A stretch of 64,000 nucleotides of DNA, taken from Bacteroidales bacterium UBA6397. GTDB lineage: Bacteria > Bacteroidota > Bacteroidia > Bacteroidales > UBA932. Positions 1-8,665 of the stretch are shown piece after piece. Under the pieces are notes generated by a model. That model worked only from the letters and a program-made list of their open reading frames with translations. It did no database searches and was not told the DNA's origin. A program made the translations under genes and the position numbers. The stretch lies in assembly GCA_002439875.1 (NCBI GenBank), contig DJQB01000002.1:62001-126000 (forward strand), in the 5' to 3' direction. Position 1 is the stretch's first letter, and every line of letters starts with the position of its first letter.

Positions 1-1698
1 CCGAGCTATTTCTACATGGACAACACTGACTACAACCGTCAGAACTTCGCGAAATACGCCTGGGCCAAAGAGGCTTGGGAGACGGACATTCCATCGATCA
101 CCCACCTCAACTGGGATCGTCTCTATGCAGTCAACTCCCTTAACGCCACGGACGCGGGCAACCGTTCCAAGTACGTGATTGAGGAGAGGCGTGTGGACCA
201 GAACGACCTCAACTTCGCCCTCAACGCCAAGTGGAATCCGGCCAAGTTCCTGACAATTAACGGCGGACTCTCCTACAAATGGAACCGCACTGAGTACTAC
301 AAGGTTCTTGATGACCTGCTCGGTGGTGACTACTACGTCAACATCGACCAGTTCGCCGAGAGGGATTTCGCGGCCTATCCGACGATGATCCAGAACGACT
401 TGGATTACTTCCTGAAGAACGGATCGGCCCAGACCATCAGGGAAGGGGACAAGTACGGCTACGACTACTACGCCCACGTACGACGCGCCGAGGCCTGGAC
501 CTCCGGACGTTTCACGTTCGGTGGACTGGAGGCCACAGTGGCCGGCAGGTTGGGATATTCAAAATTCTGGAGGGAAGGCCTTTTGAGAAAGGGCCTTTTC
601 CCTGGGCTTGACGACAACGGCAATCCGTTCACTTACGAAGGAAATGTCATCACGAAGTACGACCAGACCACCAGCAAGCCGATCACCTCGAAGGGCGAGT
701 CCGACAGGAAGGACTTCCTCACCGGCTCGGGCAAACTGAACCTCAGCTACTTCATCCGTGGAGGCCACAGGATCTACGCCGACGCCGCCTACATCACCGA
801 GGCTCCGACATTCAACCAGTCGTTCATCTCTCCGAGAACGAGAAACACCATCATGCCTGACCTCAAGACTGTGAAGACATTGACGGCTGACCTCAACTAC
901 GCCTACAGCAACTCCGGCTACGATCTCCGCATCACCGGATTCTACACTTCAATCAAGGACCAGACGGATGTGATGAGCTTCTACGATGACTCGCAGAACT
1001 CGTTCACCAACTTCGCGATGTCGGGAATAGACGAGCGTCACATCGGAGTCGAGCTCGGCTTCAAGGTGCCGACCCCTGTCCCGAACCTTTCCGTCCAGGG
1101 AGTCCTCTCCTACGGTAAATACATCTACACCTCCAACCCGACGATGTACCAGACCTACGACAACAGCGCTGAATATGTCGCCGGGACCTACGGTGTCATC
1201 ATCCCTTACTGGAAGAGCCACCCGACCGCTGACGGAAAGACCGTGCGGCACTATGTGCCAAGCACTCCGCAGCTTGCGTCCAGCCTCGGCCTCGCGTGGA
1301 ACAAGAACTACTGGTTCATCGACGCTGATGTGGATTTCTTCGGGAACTCCTACCTTGACATGAATCCGCTCTACAGGACAGACATGGCCACCGCCGGACC
1401 GGACGGCACTGTCACCGCGCAGGAGATTGAGTATATGGCCGCGCAGGAGAAGTTCAAGAACTTCATGCTGGTGAACGCCAGTGTCGGGAAGTCCTGGTAT
1501 ATTCAGAGAAAGTACCAGCTCGGATTCTCGCTTCAGGTCAAGAACCTCCTGAACAACAAGGACGTGCGTACCGGCGGCTACGAGCAGACCCGCCTTGTGG
1601 ACAACACCGTCAGCAAGGAGAGATTCTACCGGTTTGATTCCAAGTACTTCTACATGAGCGGAATCAACTACATGTTGAACATTTATTTCAGATTCTAA
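1..1698 (+). CDS. TonB-dependent outer-membrane receptor, C-terminal part (5' truncated)
   Basis: The reading frame is open from the first base, so this is the 3' end of a larger gene; the first Met visible (position 16) is internal. The roughly 565 residues seen are rich in alternating aromatic and polar beta-strand segments (for example LNLSYFIRGGHRIYADAAY and FSLQVKNLLNNKDVRTGGY) and end in Phe (NIYFRF), as expected for an outer-membrane beta-barrel. The VKNLLN segment followed by a terminal aromatic strand is typical of TonB-dependent receptors. The plug and any carboxypeptidase-like N-terminal domain lie outside the window. The stop is 3 bp before a DUF5689 lipoprotein gene, so the two are almost certainly co-transcribed. 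The substrate cannot be read from this part; the M3 peptidase downstream makes peptides one possibility (inference). Confidence 0.9.
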   Translation, partial: PSYFYMDNTDYNRQNFAKYAWAKEAWETDIPSITHLNWDRLYAVNSLNATDAGNRSKYVIEERRVDQNDLNFALNAKWNPAKFLTINGGLSYKWNRTEYYKVLDDLLGGDYYVNIDQFAERDFAAYPTMIQNDLDYFLKNGSAQTIREGDKYGYDYYAHVRRAEAWTSGRFTFGGLEATVAGRLGYSKFWREGLLRKGLFPGLDDNGNPFTYEGNVITKYDQTTSKPITSKGESDRKDFLTGSGKLNLSYFIRGGHRIYADAAYITEAPTFNQSFISPRTRNTIMPDLKTVKTLTADLNYAYSNSGYDLRITGFYTSIKDQTDVMSFYDDSQNSFTNFAMSGIDERHIGVELGFKVPTPVPNLSVQGVLSYGKYIYTSNPTMYQTYDNSAEYVAGTYGVIIPYWKSHPTADGKTVRHYVPSTPQLASSLGLAWNKNYWFIDADVDFFGNSYLDMNPLYRTDMATAGPDGTVTAQEIEYMAAQEKFKNFMLVNASVGKSWYIQRKYQLGFSLQVKNLLNNKDVRTGGYEQTRLVDNTVSKERFYRFDSKYFYMSGINYMLNIYFRF

Positions 1699-1701
1699 GG
1701 T

Positions 1702-2733
1702 ATGAGAAGAATATATTTCGCGCTGATCGCCGCCATATTCACTCTTGCTTCATGCGAGGAGTGGGATCAGGTGTTCACCACGGACTACGGTAAGGCTGAT
1801 GTCTATGAGCCGGTGACGATGACTCCGAACACGACCATCGCCCAGCTCAAGGCTCTTTACAAATCCGGCCCAGTCAAGATTGAGAAGGACATACTCATCG
1901 GTGGCCAGGTCGTTTCCGAGGACAAGAGCGGTAACATCTACAAGAGTCTTTACATCCAGGACGCCACAGGCGGGATTGAGTTGAAGCTCGGCAAGACCGC
2001 CCTCTACAATGACTACAAACTCGGCCAGTGGGTCTATGTCAAGTGCGGCGGACTCACTCTGGGGGCCTACAACGGAATGATCCAACTGGGCTATGCAGAT
2101 CCGACCGGGGAATATGAAACTTCATACCTTGAGGTGCAGTATCTGATTGACACTCACATATTCAGAGGAAAGATTGACACTCCTCTCCAGCCTAAGAAAG
2201 TCGCGGCTGCAGATCTTCTGAAAGAGGAAAATCTTGGATGCTACGTCGAACTTGACGGCCTGACCTACGGAGGCGAGATCTTCTGCCTGATCTACATTGA
2301 TTCCTACAAGGACAAGAAGGCCTCATCCAACAGGATTTTCCTATCGAGCACCGGCAAGAACTATGCTCCGGTGGCGGATCCGACATGGGGAATCACCACT
2401 TGGGCCATGTCAAAGCAGGGGTTCATTGATTACATCAATTCCGGAAAGTTTGATGATGCCTATTCCGCTGACTATGCCAGAAAGGTCTCTGATCCTGACC
2501 TCAAGGCGACTCTGCTGAAAAACGCTTCCGCATATTCAGTGAGCCAGTACTTCAAGATGGGAGGTAAGGACGTGCAGATCCGCACCAGCGGCTACTCCCG
2601 GTTCGCTGACACCCAGATCGACCCGGCCATCCTCGCTGGTACGGCAATCAATGTCAAAGGCATCCTAACCATCTATCAGGGCAAGGCCCAGTTTACCCTC
2701 ATCGACCTTGATGGGGTTGAGATTGTTAAATAA
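1702..2733 (+). CDS. DUF5689-type lipoprotein
   Basis: The 343-residue protein starts with a lipoprotein signal peptide (hydrophobic stretch, then LASC with Cys18) and should sit on the outer membrane or in the periplasm. The sequence after the signal (TPNTTIAQLKALYKSG, then a GGQVVSEDKSGNIYKSLYIQD stretch) resembles DUF5689, an OB-fold-like domain often encoded beside TonB-dependent receptors in Bacteroidota. A second half (about residues 150-340) ends in a strand-rich NVKGILTIYQGKAQFTLID segment, which resembles OB-type nucleic-acid or ligand-binding folds. It lies 3 bp after the receptor and 20 bp before the M3 peptidase. The likely role is as an accessory surface lipoprotein of the receptor; the ligand is unknown. 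The family assignment is from recognition of the sequence, not a search. Confidence 0.75.
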   Translation: MRRIYFALIAAIFTLASCEEWDQVFTTDYGKADVYEPVTMTPNTTIAQLKALYKSGPVKIEKDILIGGQVVSEDKSGNIYKSLYIQDATGGIELKLGKTALYNDYKLGQWVYVKCGGLTLGAYNGMIQLGYADPTGEYETSYLEVQYLIDTHIFRGKIDTPLQPKKVAAADLLKEENLGCYVELDGLTYGGEIFCLIYIDSYKDKKASSNRIFLSSTGKNYAPVADPTWGITTWAMSKQGFIDYINSGKFDDAYSADYARKVSDPDLKATLLKNASAYSVSQYFKMGGKDVQIRTSGYSRFADTQIDPAILAGTAINVKGILTIYQGKAQFTLIDLDGVEIVK

Positions 2734-2753
2734 CAGCAACACAGTATTATACA

Positions 2754-4799
2754 ATGAAAACAACAGTCTTAGCATTAGGAGCGATCGCTATGATGGCAGC
2801 CTGCACACAGACAAAAAGCAATCCGTTCCTTGAGGAATGGAACACACCGTACGGCATTCCGCCGTTCGAGAAGATTCAGCTTACCGATTATATTCCTGCC
2901 ATCAAGGCCGGAATCGAGGAGCAGAACAAGGAACTTGAGGCTATCCTGAACAATCAGGATGCGCCGACATTCGAGAACACCGTGGCGGCTTACGAGCTGT
3001 CCGGCAAGACTTTGACCAAGACAGCCGCTGTGCTTTTCAACCTTCAGGAGACCGAAGGCAGCGACGAGATGAACAAGGTCGTAGAGGAGGCCACCGCGCT
3101 GATGACCGAGCATGAGGACAACATCTCGATGAACAAGGCGTTCTTCGGGCGCGTGAAGGCTGTCCATGACGCTGATCAGAGCGGACTTACGAGAGAGCAG
3201 CAGATGGTGCTCAAGAAACTCTACCAGAGTTTCACCCGTAACGGTGTGGACCTTGACGAGGCCGCTCAGGCGAGACTCAAGGAGATCAATCAGAAGATCG
3301 CCGCCGCCCAGCAGAAATTCGGCACTAACCTGCTCGCAGAGAACAATGCCTTCAAGGAGAAATTCGGAATCCCGGTCTCATCCTACACCTCCGAGATGAC
3401 CTCCTGCGAGGACAGAAGCCGCCGCGAGGAGATGTTCAAGGCATATTCCTCAAGGGGCAACAATGGCAATGAATATGACAACAAGGCTCTCTGCCTTGAG
3501 ATCCTGAATCTCCGCGCCGAGAAGGCTAGACTGCTTGGTTTCGACAACTTCGCCGCCTACCAGCTTGACGACAAGATGGCGCACGATCCTGGGACCGTAG
3601 ACGCTTTCCTTGACAAGATCATAGGCCCTGCTGTCAGCAAGGCCAAGGAGGAGATCGTTGACATGCAGAAGGTTATGGACGAGGACATCCAGGCCGGCAA
3701 GGTGGCCGCAGGCTCGAAGATCGAGTCTTGGGACTGGTTCTACTATGCCGAGAAGGTACGCGCGCGGAAATATTCATTGGACGAGAATCTGACGAAGCCA
3801 TATTTCCGGATGGAGAATGTCCGCGACGGCATATTCTTCGCCGCCCACAAGCTCTACGGCATCAATGTCGAGCCGCTGAAGGACGTTCCGCTTTACAACC
3901 CTGCGGTCGAGGCTTTCAAGGTGACGGACGCCGACGGCAGCCTTCTTGGAATATTCTCGACCGACTACTTCCCTCGCGCTTCGAAGAGGGGCGGTGCGTG
4001 GATGACGAATTTCCGTGAGCAATATGTTGACGCGCAGGGGAATGACGTTCGACCGATCGTCATCAATGTCGGGAACATGACCGCTCCGACCGACTCGCTT
4101 CCGGCATTGTTCACGATTGATGAGGTCCTTACCGTGTTCCACGAGTTCGGCCACGCCCTTCACGGTCTTCTTTCTAAATGCCACTATCCGTCAGTCAGCG
4201 GCACCAACGTGGCACGCGACTTTGTCGAGACATTCTCTCAGTTCAATGAGAACTGGGCTTTCCAGCCGGAGATCCTCGCCGAATATGCCAAACATTACGA
4301 GACAGGTGAAGTCATTCCGGATTCTCTCGTGACTAAAATCAACAACGCAAGCAAGTTCAATCAGGGCTTCATGACATCCGAGCTTTGCGCGGCCTCCATT
4401 CTGGACATGAAGTGGCACGAGCTCACGGAGGCTGACCTTGCGAAGCTTTCCGAGGGAGACCAGGCCGCCAATGTGGCTGACTTCGAGAAGAAGGTCTGCA
4501 AGCAGATGGGTCTCATCGACGAGATCATCCCTCGCTACCGCACCACCTATTTCAACCACATCTTCAACAGCGGCTACAGCGCCGGCTACTACAGCTATCT
4601 CTGGGCCGAGGTTTTGGACAAGGATGCCTTCGAGTACTTCCAGCGGCAGGGAATATACAATCCTGAGGTCGCGTTGAAGTTCCGTCAGACCTTCCTTGAG
4701 AAGGGTGGCAGCGAGGAGCCGATGACCCTCTACCTCTCCTTCCGTGGGGCCCGGCCGGATCCCGGTGCCCTTCTCCGCGCCCGTGGCCTGGCTGAGTAA
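2754..4799 (+). CDS. dcp: M3 family metallopeptidase (peptidyl-dipeptidase Dcp / oligopeptidase A-like), lipoprotein
   Basis: The 681-residue protein has a short lipoprotein signal (MAAC, Cys17), so it is probably anchored in the periplasm. The zinc-binding motif HEFGH is at residues 463-467. It is followed by the GTNVARDFVETFSQFNENW segment that supplies the third zinc ligand in M3 peptidases, and by the C-terminal YRTTYFNHIF...GYSAGYYSYLWAEVLDKDAF block typical of Dcp. The length matches the family (about 680-700). Dcp enzymes remove dipeptides from the C-terminus of oligopeptides. The last residues (GARPDPGALLRARGLAE) match the usual Dcp ending, so the gene looks intact. It follows the receptor and DUF5689 gene at 20 bp, which suggests breakdown of imported peptides. 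The dcp symbol reflects family, not proven specificity. Confidence 0.9.
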   Translation: MKTTVLALGAIAMMAACTQTKSNPFLEEWNTPYGIPPFEKIQLTDYIPAIKAGIEEQNKELEAILNNQDAPTFENTVAAYELSGKTLTKTAAVLFNLQETEGSDEMNKVVEEATALMTEHEDNISMNKAFFGRVKAVHDADQSGLTREQQMVLKKLYQSFTRNGVDLDEAAQARLKEINQKIAAAQQKFGTNLLAENNAFKEKFGIPVSSYTSEMTSCEDRSRREEMFKAYSSRGNNGNEYDNKALCLEILNLRAEKARLLGFDNFAAYQLDDKMAHDPGTVDAFLDKIIGPAVSKAKEEIVDMQKVMDEDIQAGKVAAGSKIESWDWFYYAEKVRARKYSLDENLTKPYFRMENVRDGIFFAAHKLYGINVEPLKDVPLYNPAVEAFKVTDADGSLLGIFSTDYFPRASKRGGAWMTNFREQYVDAQGNDVRPIVINVGNMTAPTDSLPALFTIDEVLTVFHEFGHALHGLLSKCHYPSVSGTNVARDFVETFSQFNENWAFQPEILAEYAKHYETGEVIPDSLVTKINNASKFNQGFMTSELCAASILDMKWHELTEADLAKLSEGDQAANVADFEKKVCKQMGLIDEIIPRYRTTYFNHIFNSGYSAGYYSYLWAEVLDKDAFEYFQRQGIYNPEVALKFRQTFLEKGGSEEPMTLYLSFRGARPDPGALLRARGLAE

Positions 4800-4810
4800 T
4801 TCGCATTCCC

Positions 4811-4855
4811 GGTCATTGAGCCCGTCCCGGTCACTGAGCCTGTCGAAGTGACCGG
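4811..4855. repeat. Dispersed palindromic repeat, one partial and one full copy
   Basis: A partial copy (4811-4826, GGTCATTGAGCCCGTC) runs directly into a full copy at 4827-4855. The full copy has 9-bp complementary ends (CCGGTCACT and AGTGACCGG) around the core GAGCCTGTCGA. The same sequence recurs at seven other places in this window. Confidence 0.85.
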
Positions 4856-4889
4856 ATTTGCCAAATTACTGAAGTACCCGCTGACAGAA

Positions 4890-4955
4890 GGACAGAAAAA
4901 AGGCAAATGGCGAATTTTGCACGTTACCAAAATTCGCCATTTGATTTTTCTGTCC
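4890..4955. terminator. Long near-perfect hairpin, possible bidirectional terminator
   Basis: The arm 4890-4919 (starting GGACAGAAAAAAGG, ending GGCGAATTTTG) is complementary to 4928-4955 (starting CAAAATTCGCC, ending TTTTTCTGTCC) apart from a small internal mismatch or bulge, with an 8-base loop. Both arms carry A or T tracts, so it could end transcription in either direction. It is longer than an ordinary terminator and may instead be a small mobile palindrome. Confidence 0.6.
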
Positions 4956-4984
4956 TAAGCGCATTACAATGTGTTTATTTCGCC

Positions 4985-5023
4985 AAAATTATTCTGCTAA
5001 AATAATTCTGATAGAATAATTTT
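4985..5023. promoter_or_regulatory. AT-rich inverted repeat upstream of the tricorn-like protease
   Basis: AAAATTATTCT (4985-4995) and AGAATAATTTT (5013-5023) are exact reverse complements 17 bases apart. A similar half-site (AAATAATTCTGAT) lies in the spacer. The dyad sits just upstream of the weak -7-like box at 5027-5034, where a regulator would be expected to bind. Operator function is inference. Confidence 0.4.
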
Positions 5024-5103
5024 TGCTATCTTGGAATCGTCCTTTTAGGAGAATTGTTTGAATTTTTGCAGAATATGTTGATGTTTAATTGTTTATACTG
5101 ATT

Positions 5104-8100
5104 ATGACGAAATTGTTGTTAACCTTCCTATTGGGAGGAATGACGCTTTCAGCGGTCACTGAGCCTATCGAAGTGACCACCACACCGAATGCTACACCTA
5201 TCATCGCTTCGACAAGCTCAGCGACCGACGAGGCCAGGCTGCTCCGGTTCCCGGCGACAAACGGGACGGATGTGGTGTTCTCCTACGCCGGTGACCTGTT
5301 CACCGCTCCGCTGGCTGGTGGCGAGGCGCGCCGCCTGACCTCGCACATCGGCTACGAGATGTTCGCGCGCTATTCGCCGGACGGCAAGACAATCGCCTTC
5401 ACCGGGGAATATGACGGCAACCGCGAGGTTTACATCATTCCGGCCAGGGGCGGAGAACCTATCCGTCTGACCTATACGGCCACCAACGGACGGGATGACC
5501 TTGGTGACAGGATGGGTCCCAACAACATCGTGATGGGATGGACACCTGACGGAAAGAACATCATATTCAGAAACCGCACCGGCGATGGCTTCTCCGGCAA
5601 GCTTTGGACTGTCTCCGTGAACGGAGGCATGCCGAAGGAGATTCCGCTTCCGGAAGGAGGCTTCTGCTCCTATTCGCCTGACGGAAAGAAACTTGCCTAC
5701 AACCGGGTGATGAGAGAGTTCCGGACGTGGAAATATTACCGTGGCGGAATGGCCGATGAGGTCTGGGTCTATGACGGCAAGAAAGTCGAGAAGATCACCG
5801 ACAACCCGGCGCAGGACATATTCCCTATGTGGGTCGGTGATGAGATTTATTTTGCCTCCGACCGTGACATGACGATGAACATTTTCGTCTATAACACGAA
5901 GACCAAGGCAACGACCAAGGTGACATCTTTTGATGACTACGATGTCAAGTTCCCGAGCACGAACGGGAAACTCGTCGTGTTTGAGAAAGGTGGCTATCTC
6001 TACAAACTCGATCCGGCTACGAAAGCCGCTGAGCAGATCCACATCACCCTCGGCTCAGACCTTGTTTATGCGAGAGCTGAGAGGATGAATGTCGGCAAGA
6101 AGCGACGCTCATCGTTCAGCCTTTCCCCTGACGGAAAGAGAATGGCCGTCACTGCCAGAGGTGAAGTGTTCGATGTGCCTGTCGGAAAGGGCATTACCCG
6201 CAACATCACCAAGACCCCAGGCTCGAACGATCGCAGCGCGGATTGGAGTCCGGACGGCAAGTACATAGCGTTCATAGGAGACGGGACAGGGGAGACCGAG
6301 GTCTATCTTTACGATGTCACGGCTGGAGGCGTGCCTGTCCAGATCACCAAGGACAACGACACCTACATCCGCAGCCTCCAGTGGAGTCCGGACAGCAGGC
6401 ATATTCTTTACACAGACCGCAAGAACCGTATCGTCGAGGTCGATCCGTTCGCCAAGACCTCCAGAACGGTACTGCAATGCCCTGAGCAGGAGATAAGGGA
6501 TGTTGAATATTCCCCTGACGGCAAATGGCTCACCTACAGCCGCCCGGCACCGAACAAGATGAGCGTGGTCTATGTCCTCAACCTCGCTTCCAGTAAGGAA
6601 TATCCTGTCACGGAAAAATGGTACGATTCCAGTTCACCAGTCTTCTCAGCCGATGGCAAGTACTTGATATTCACTTCAGACCGAGATTTCCGCCCGATTT
6701 ACAGCTGGATCGAGTGGAACTTCGCCTATACTGACAGAAGCGGGGTCTATATGACAATGCTTGCTGCCGGAACGCCTTCGCCACTGCTTCCTACTGACAG
6801 CGAATCCTTGAATATTCATGAATCAGAGGACGACGCTACCCCTGCCGAGGCCGACAAGAAGCCGGCCAAAGGCGGCAAGGCTGACAAAGACCAGAAGACG
6901 GCAAAGGCTTCCGGCAAGAAAACCGTGGACGTGAAGATTGACGTGGACGGCCTTCTTGACAGGACCATAAAGCTCCCTATCAGAGGTTCCCGCTCGTATT
7001 TCAGTGACGGCAAGAAACTCTGGTACAGGGATGGCCGTGGCACTCAAGTATTTGATTTCGAAACGGGCAAGTCCGAGCAGTGCTCTGAAGGGATGGTCAT
7101 CTACCGTCCGGGTGACAAGAAGGCGCTCTCGACCGCCAAAGGCAAATGGACGGCCGTGAATTTCCCTGCTGCCAAAGTAGGTGGTGGTGAGGCCGTTGAT
7201 GTTGACAACATGTACACTACAGTTGATTACTCGAAGGAGTGGCCTCAGATCTTCGACGAGGTCTGGAGAGCTTTCCGCGACGGCTACTATCTTGAGAATA
7301 TGCACGGACGCGACTGGAAGGCGGTAAAAGAAAAGTACGCTGCCCTTCTCCCTTACGTCAAGACCCGTCTGGATCTCAACTATGTGATCGGTGGGATGAT
7401 CGGTGAGGTCGCCAGCGGCCACGCCTACGTCAATCCGGGTGACTACCCTAAGCCGGAACGCACCCCGATGGGACTCCTCGGAGCCAAAATGAGCAAGGAC
7501 AAGAGCGGCTATTTCAAGATTGGCCATATCTATTCAGGAGCGGTTTACAGAAGCGAGCTCCGCTCCCCGTTGACCGAGCCGGGGATGAACATCTCTGAGG
7601 GCGACTTCATCACAGCCATTGACGGCCAGTCACTTAAAGGCGTGGACAACATCTACAAACTTCTCATCGGCAAGGCTGGCAAACTCGTGGAACTGACGGT
7701 GAACAAATCAGCTGCCGAGGGAGGACGCAAGGTCGTTGTCAAACCTATAGCTGATGAATATCCTCTCGAACATTACGAGTGGGTGATGAGGAACATCCGC
7801 ACCGTTGAGGAAAAGTCCGGTGGCAAGGTCGGCTACATCTATATTCCTGACATGGGGCCTGAAGGTCTGAATGAGTTCGCCCGCTGGTACTATCCTCAGC
7901 TTGACAAGGAGGCTCTCATCATCGACGACCGCGCCAACGGTGGCGGAAACATCTCCCCGATGGTCATCGAAAGGCTTCTTCGCAAGGTTTACAGGATGAC
8001 GATGTACAGGAACTCCAACCAGAACGGAACCATCCCAGAAGCGACCCACACTGGCCCTAAAGTGCTGCTGATCAACAAATATTCCGCATCCGACGGAGAC

Positions 8101-8451
8101 CTCTTCCCGTGGAGTTTCAAGGCCAACAACCTCGGAACCGTGATCGGAACGAGGACATGGGGCGGAATCGTGGGCATCAGCGGCTCGCTGCCTTATATGG
8201 ACGGAACGGATGTGCGTGTGCCGTTCTTCACGAACTACGACGCCGCGACGGGGCAGTGGATTGTCGAGAACCATGGAGTCGATCCTGACATCCTGCTGGA
8301 CAATGATCCTATTAAGGAATATGCCGGTGAGGATCAGCAGCTTGACAAGGCCATAGAGACCGCTCTCCAGCAGATCAGGGACCGCAGGCCGCTCCCTAAG
8401 ACTCCGGCTCCCCGCACCTTTAAGGATCTTGGACTTCCGGAGATCAAGTGA
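5104..8451 (+). CDS. Tricorn-like S41 family protease, exported
   Basis: I chose ATG 5104 (MTKLLLTFLLGGMTLSA, a good signal peptide) over an in-frame TTG at 5089, giving 1115 residues. After the signal there are repeated YSPDGKxI/WSPDGKYIAF blades of a WD40-like/TolB-type beta-propeller (about residues 40-600). A lysine-rich linker follows (about 580-610, ADKKPAKGGKADKDQK). Next come a tricorn-C1-like helical part (FDEVWRAFRDGYYLENMHGRDW), a PDZ domain (about 810-870) and an S41 catalytic core with DDRANGGGN and YSASDGD, where the nucleophile Ser is expected near 994-996. Such proteins degrade peptides in the periplasm. Residues about 17-41, just after the signal, are encoded by two inverted copies of the dispersed palindrome and form a low-complexity Thr/Ser/Pro linker, so the insertion looks tolerated. 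A strong hairpin terminator follows the stop. Confidence 0.92.
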   Translation: MTKLLLTFLLGGMTLSAVTEPIEVTTTPNATPIIASTSSATDEARLLRFPATNGTDVVFSYAGDLFTAPLAGGEARRLTSHIGYEMFARYSPDGKTIAFTGEYDGNREVYIIPARGGEPIRLTYTATNGRDDLGDRMGPNNIVMGWTPDGKNIIFRNRTGDGFSGKLWTVSVNGGMPKEIPLPEGGFCSYSPDGKKLAYNRVMREFRTWKYYRGGMADEVWVYDGKKVEKITDNPAQDIFPMWVGDEIYFASDRDMTMNIFVYNTKTKATTKVTSFDDYDVKFPSTNGKLVVFEKGGYLYKLDPATKAAEQIHITLGSDLVYARAERMNVGKKRRSSFSLSPDGKRMAVTARGEVFDVPVGKGITRNITKTPGSNDRSADWSPDGKYIAFIGDGTGETEVYLYDVTAGGVPVQITKDNDTYIRSLQWSPDSRHILYTDRKNRIVEVDPFAKTSRTVLQCPEQEIRDVEYSPDGKWLTYSRPAPNKMSVVYVLNLASSKEYPVTEKWYDSSSPVFSADGKYLIFTSDRDFRPIYSWIEWNFAYTDRSGVYMTMLAAGTPSPLLPTDSESLNIHESEDDATPAEADKKPAKGGKADKDQKTAKASGKKTVDVKIDVDGLLDRTIKLPIRGSRSYFSDGKKLWYRDGRGTQVFDFETGKSEQCSEGMVIYRPGDKKALSTAKGKWTAVNFPAAKVGGGEAVDVDNMYTTVDYSKEWPQIFDEVWRAFRDGYYLENMHGRDWKAVKEKYAALLPYVKTRLDLNYVIGGMIGEVASGHAYVNPGDYPKPERTPMGLLGAKMSKDKSGYFKIGHIYSGAVYRSELRSPLTEPGMNISEGDFITAIDGQSLKGVDNIYKLLIGKAGKLVELTVNKSAAEGGRKVVVKPIADEYPLEHYEWVMRNIRTVEEKSGGKVGYIYIPDMGPEGLNEFARWYYPQLDKEALIIDDRANGGGNISPMVIERLLRKVYRMTMYRNSNQNGTIPEATHTGPKVLLINKYSASDGDLFPWSFKANNLGTVIGTRTWGGIVGISGSLPYMDGTDVRVPFFTNYDAATGQWIVENHGVDPDILLDNDPIKEYAGEDQQLDKAIETALQQIRDRRPLPKTPAPRTFKDLGLPEIK
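5154..5226. repeat. Two inverted copies of the dispersed palindrome inside a coding sequence
   Basis: The plus-orientation copy (5154-5178; one base differs, CTATCG for CTGTCG) and a minus-orientation copy (5204-5226, CGCTTCGACAAGCTCAGCGA) lie head to head within the start of the tricorn-like gene. They keep the reading frame and encode part of the linker after the signal peptide. Confidence 0.85.
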
Positions 8452-8475
8452 CGCAAAGAATCAAACCTTCAAAAG

Positions 8476-8514
8476 TTATCCGCCACTCGTCCAGTATCAA
8501 TGAGTGGCGGATAA
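8476..8514 (+). terminator. Hairpin terminator after the tricorn-like protease
   Basis: TTATCCGCCACTC (8476-8488) and GAGTGGCGGATAA (8502-8514) are exact complements, a 13-bp stem with a 13-base loop, 25 bases after the stop codon. A long T-run is lacking, so termination strength is uncertain. Confidence 0.7.
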
Positions 8515-8575
8515 TGAGTTTGTAATTAAATACTTAATAGTTTGTCTTGTGTGTGTGGCATACACCCCGTCTTCA

Positions 8576-8607
8576 CTGTTGGACGAAGAAACTGTAGGAC
8601 GAAGAAA
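8576..8607. repeat. Tandem 16-bp direct repeat upstream of a promoter
   Basis: CTGTTGGACGAAGAAA (8576-8591) is followed without a gap by CTGTAGGACGAAGAAA (8592-8607); the units differ at one base. The pair ends 4 bases before a -33-like TTGC, in the position of an activator-binding site. Confidence 0.75.
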
Positions 8608-8610
8608 TAA

Positions 8611-8640
8611 TTGCGTTTTGCAAGGTTTTGTGTAAATTTG
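8611..8640 (+). promoter_or_regulatory. Bacteroidota-type promoter for the cytochrome cluster
   Basis: TAAATTTG (8633-8640) matches the TAnnTTTG -7 element. TTGC at 8611-8614 lies 18 bases upstream, where the -33 TTTG element is expected. The start codon is 25 bases further on. Confidence 0.6.
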
Positions 8641-8665
8641 TAAGATTTGTTTTTAAAGGTTCCGA

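Larger units (their letters stand above)
4800..5103. other. Intergenic region with repeat copies, a long hairpin and an AT-rich dyad
   Basis: No gene was seen in these 304 bases. From left to right they hold one and a half copies of the dispersed palindrome (4811-4855), a 66-base near-perfect hairpin (4890-4955), and an AT-rich stretch with an 11-bp inverted repeat (4985-5023). A weak -7-like box TATCTTGG (5027-5034) precedes the protease gene. Confidence 0.7.
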
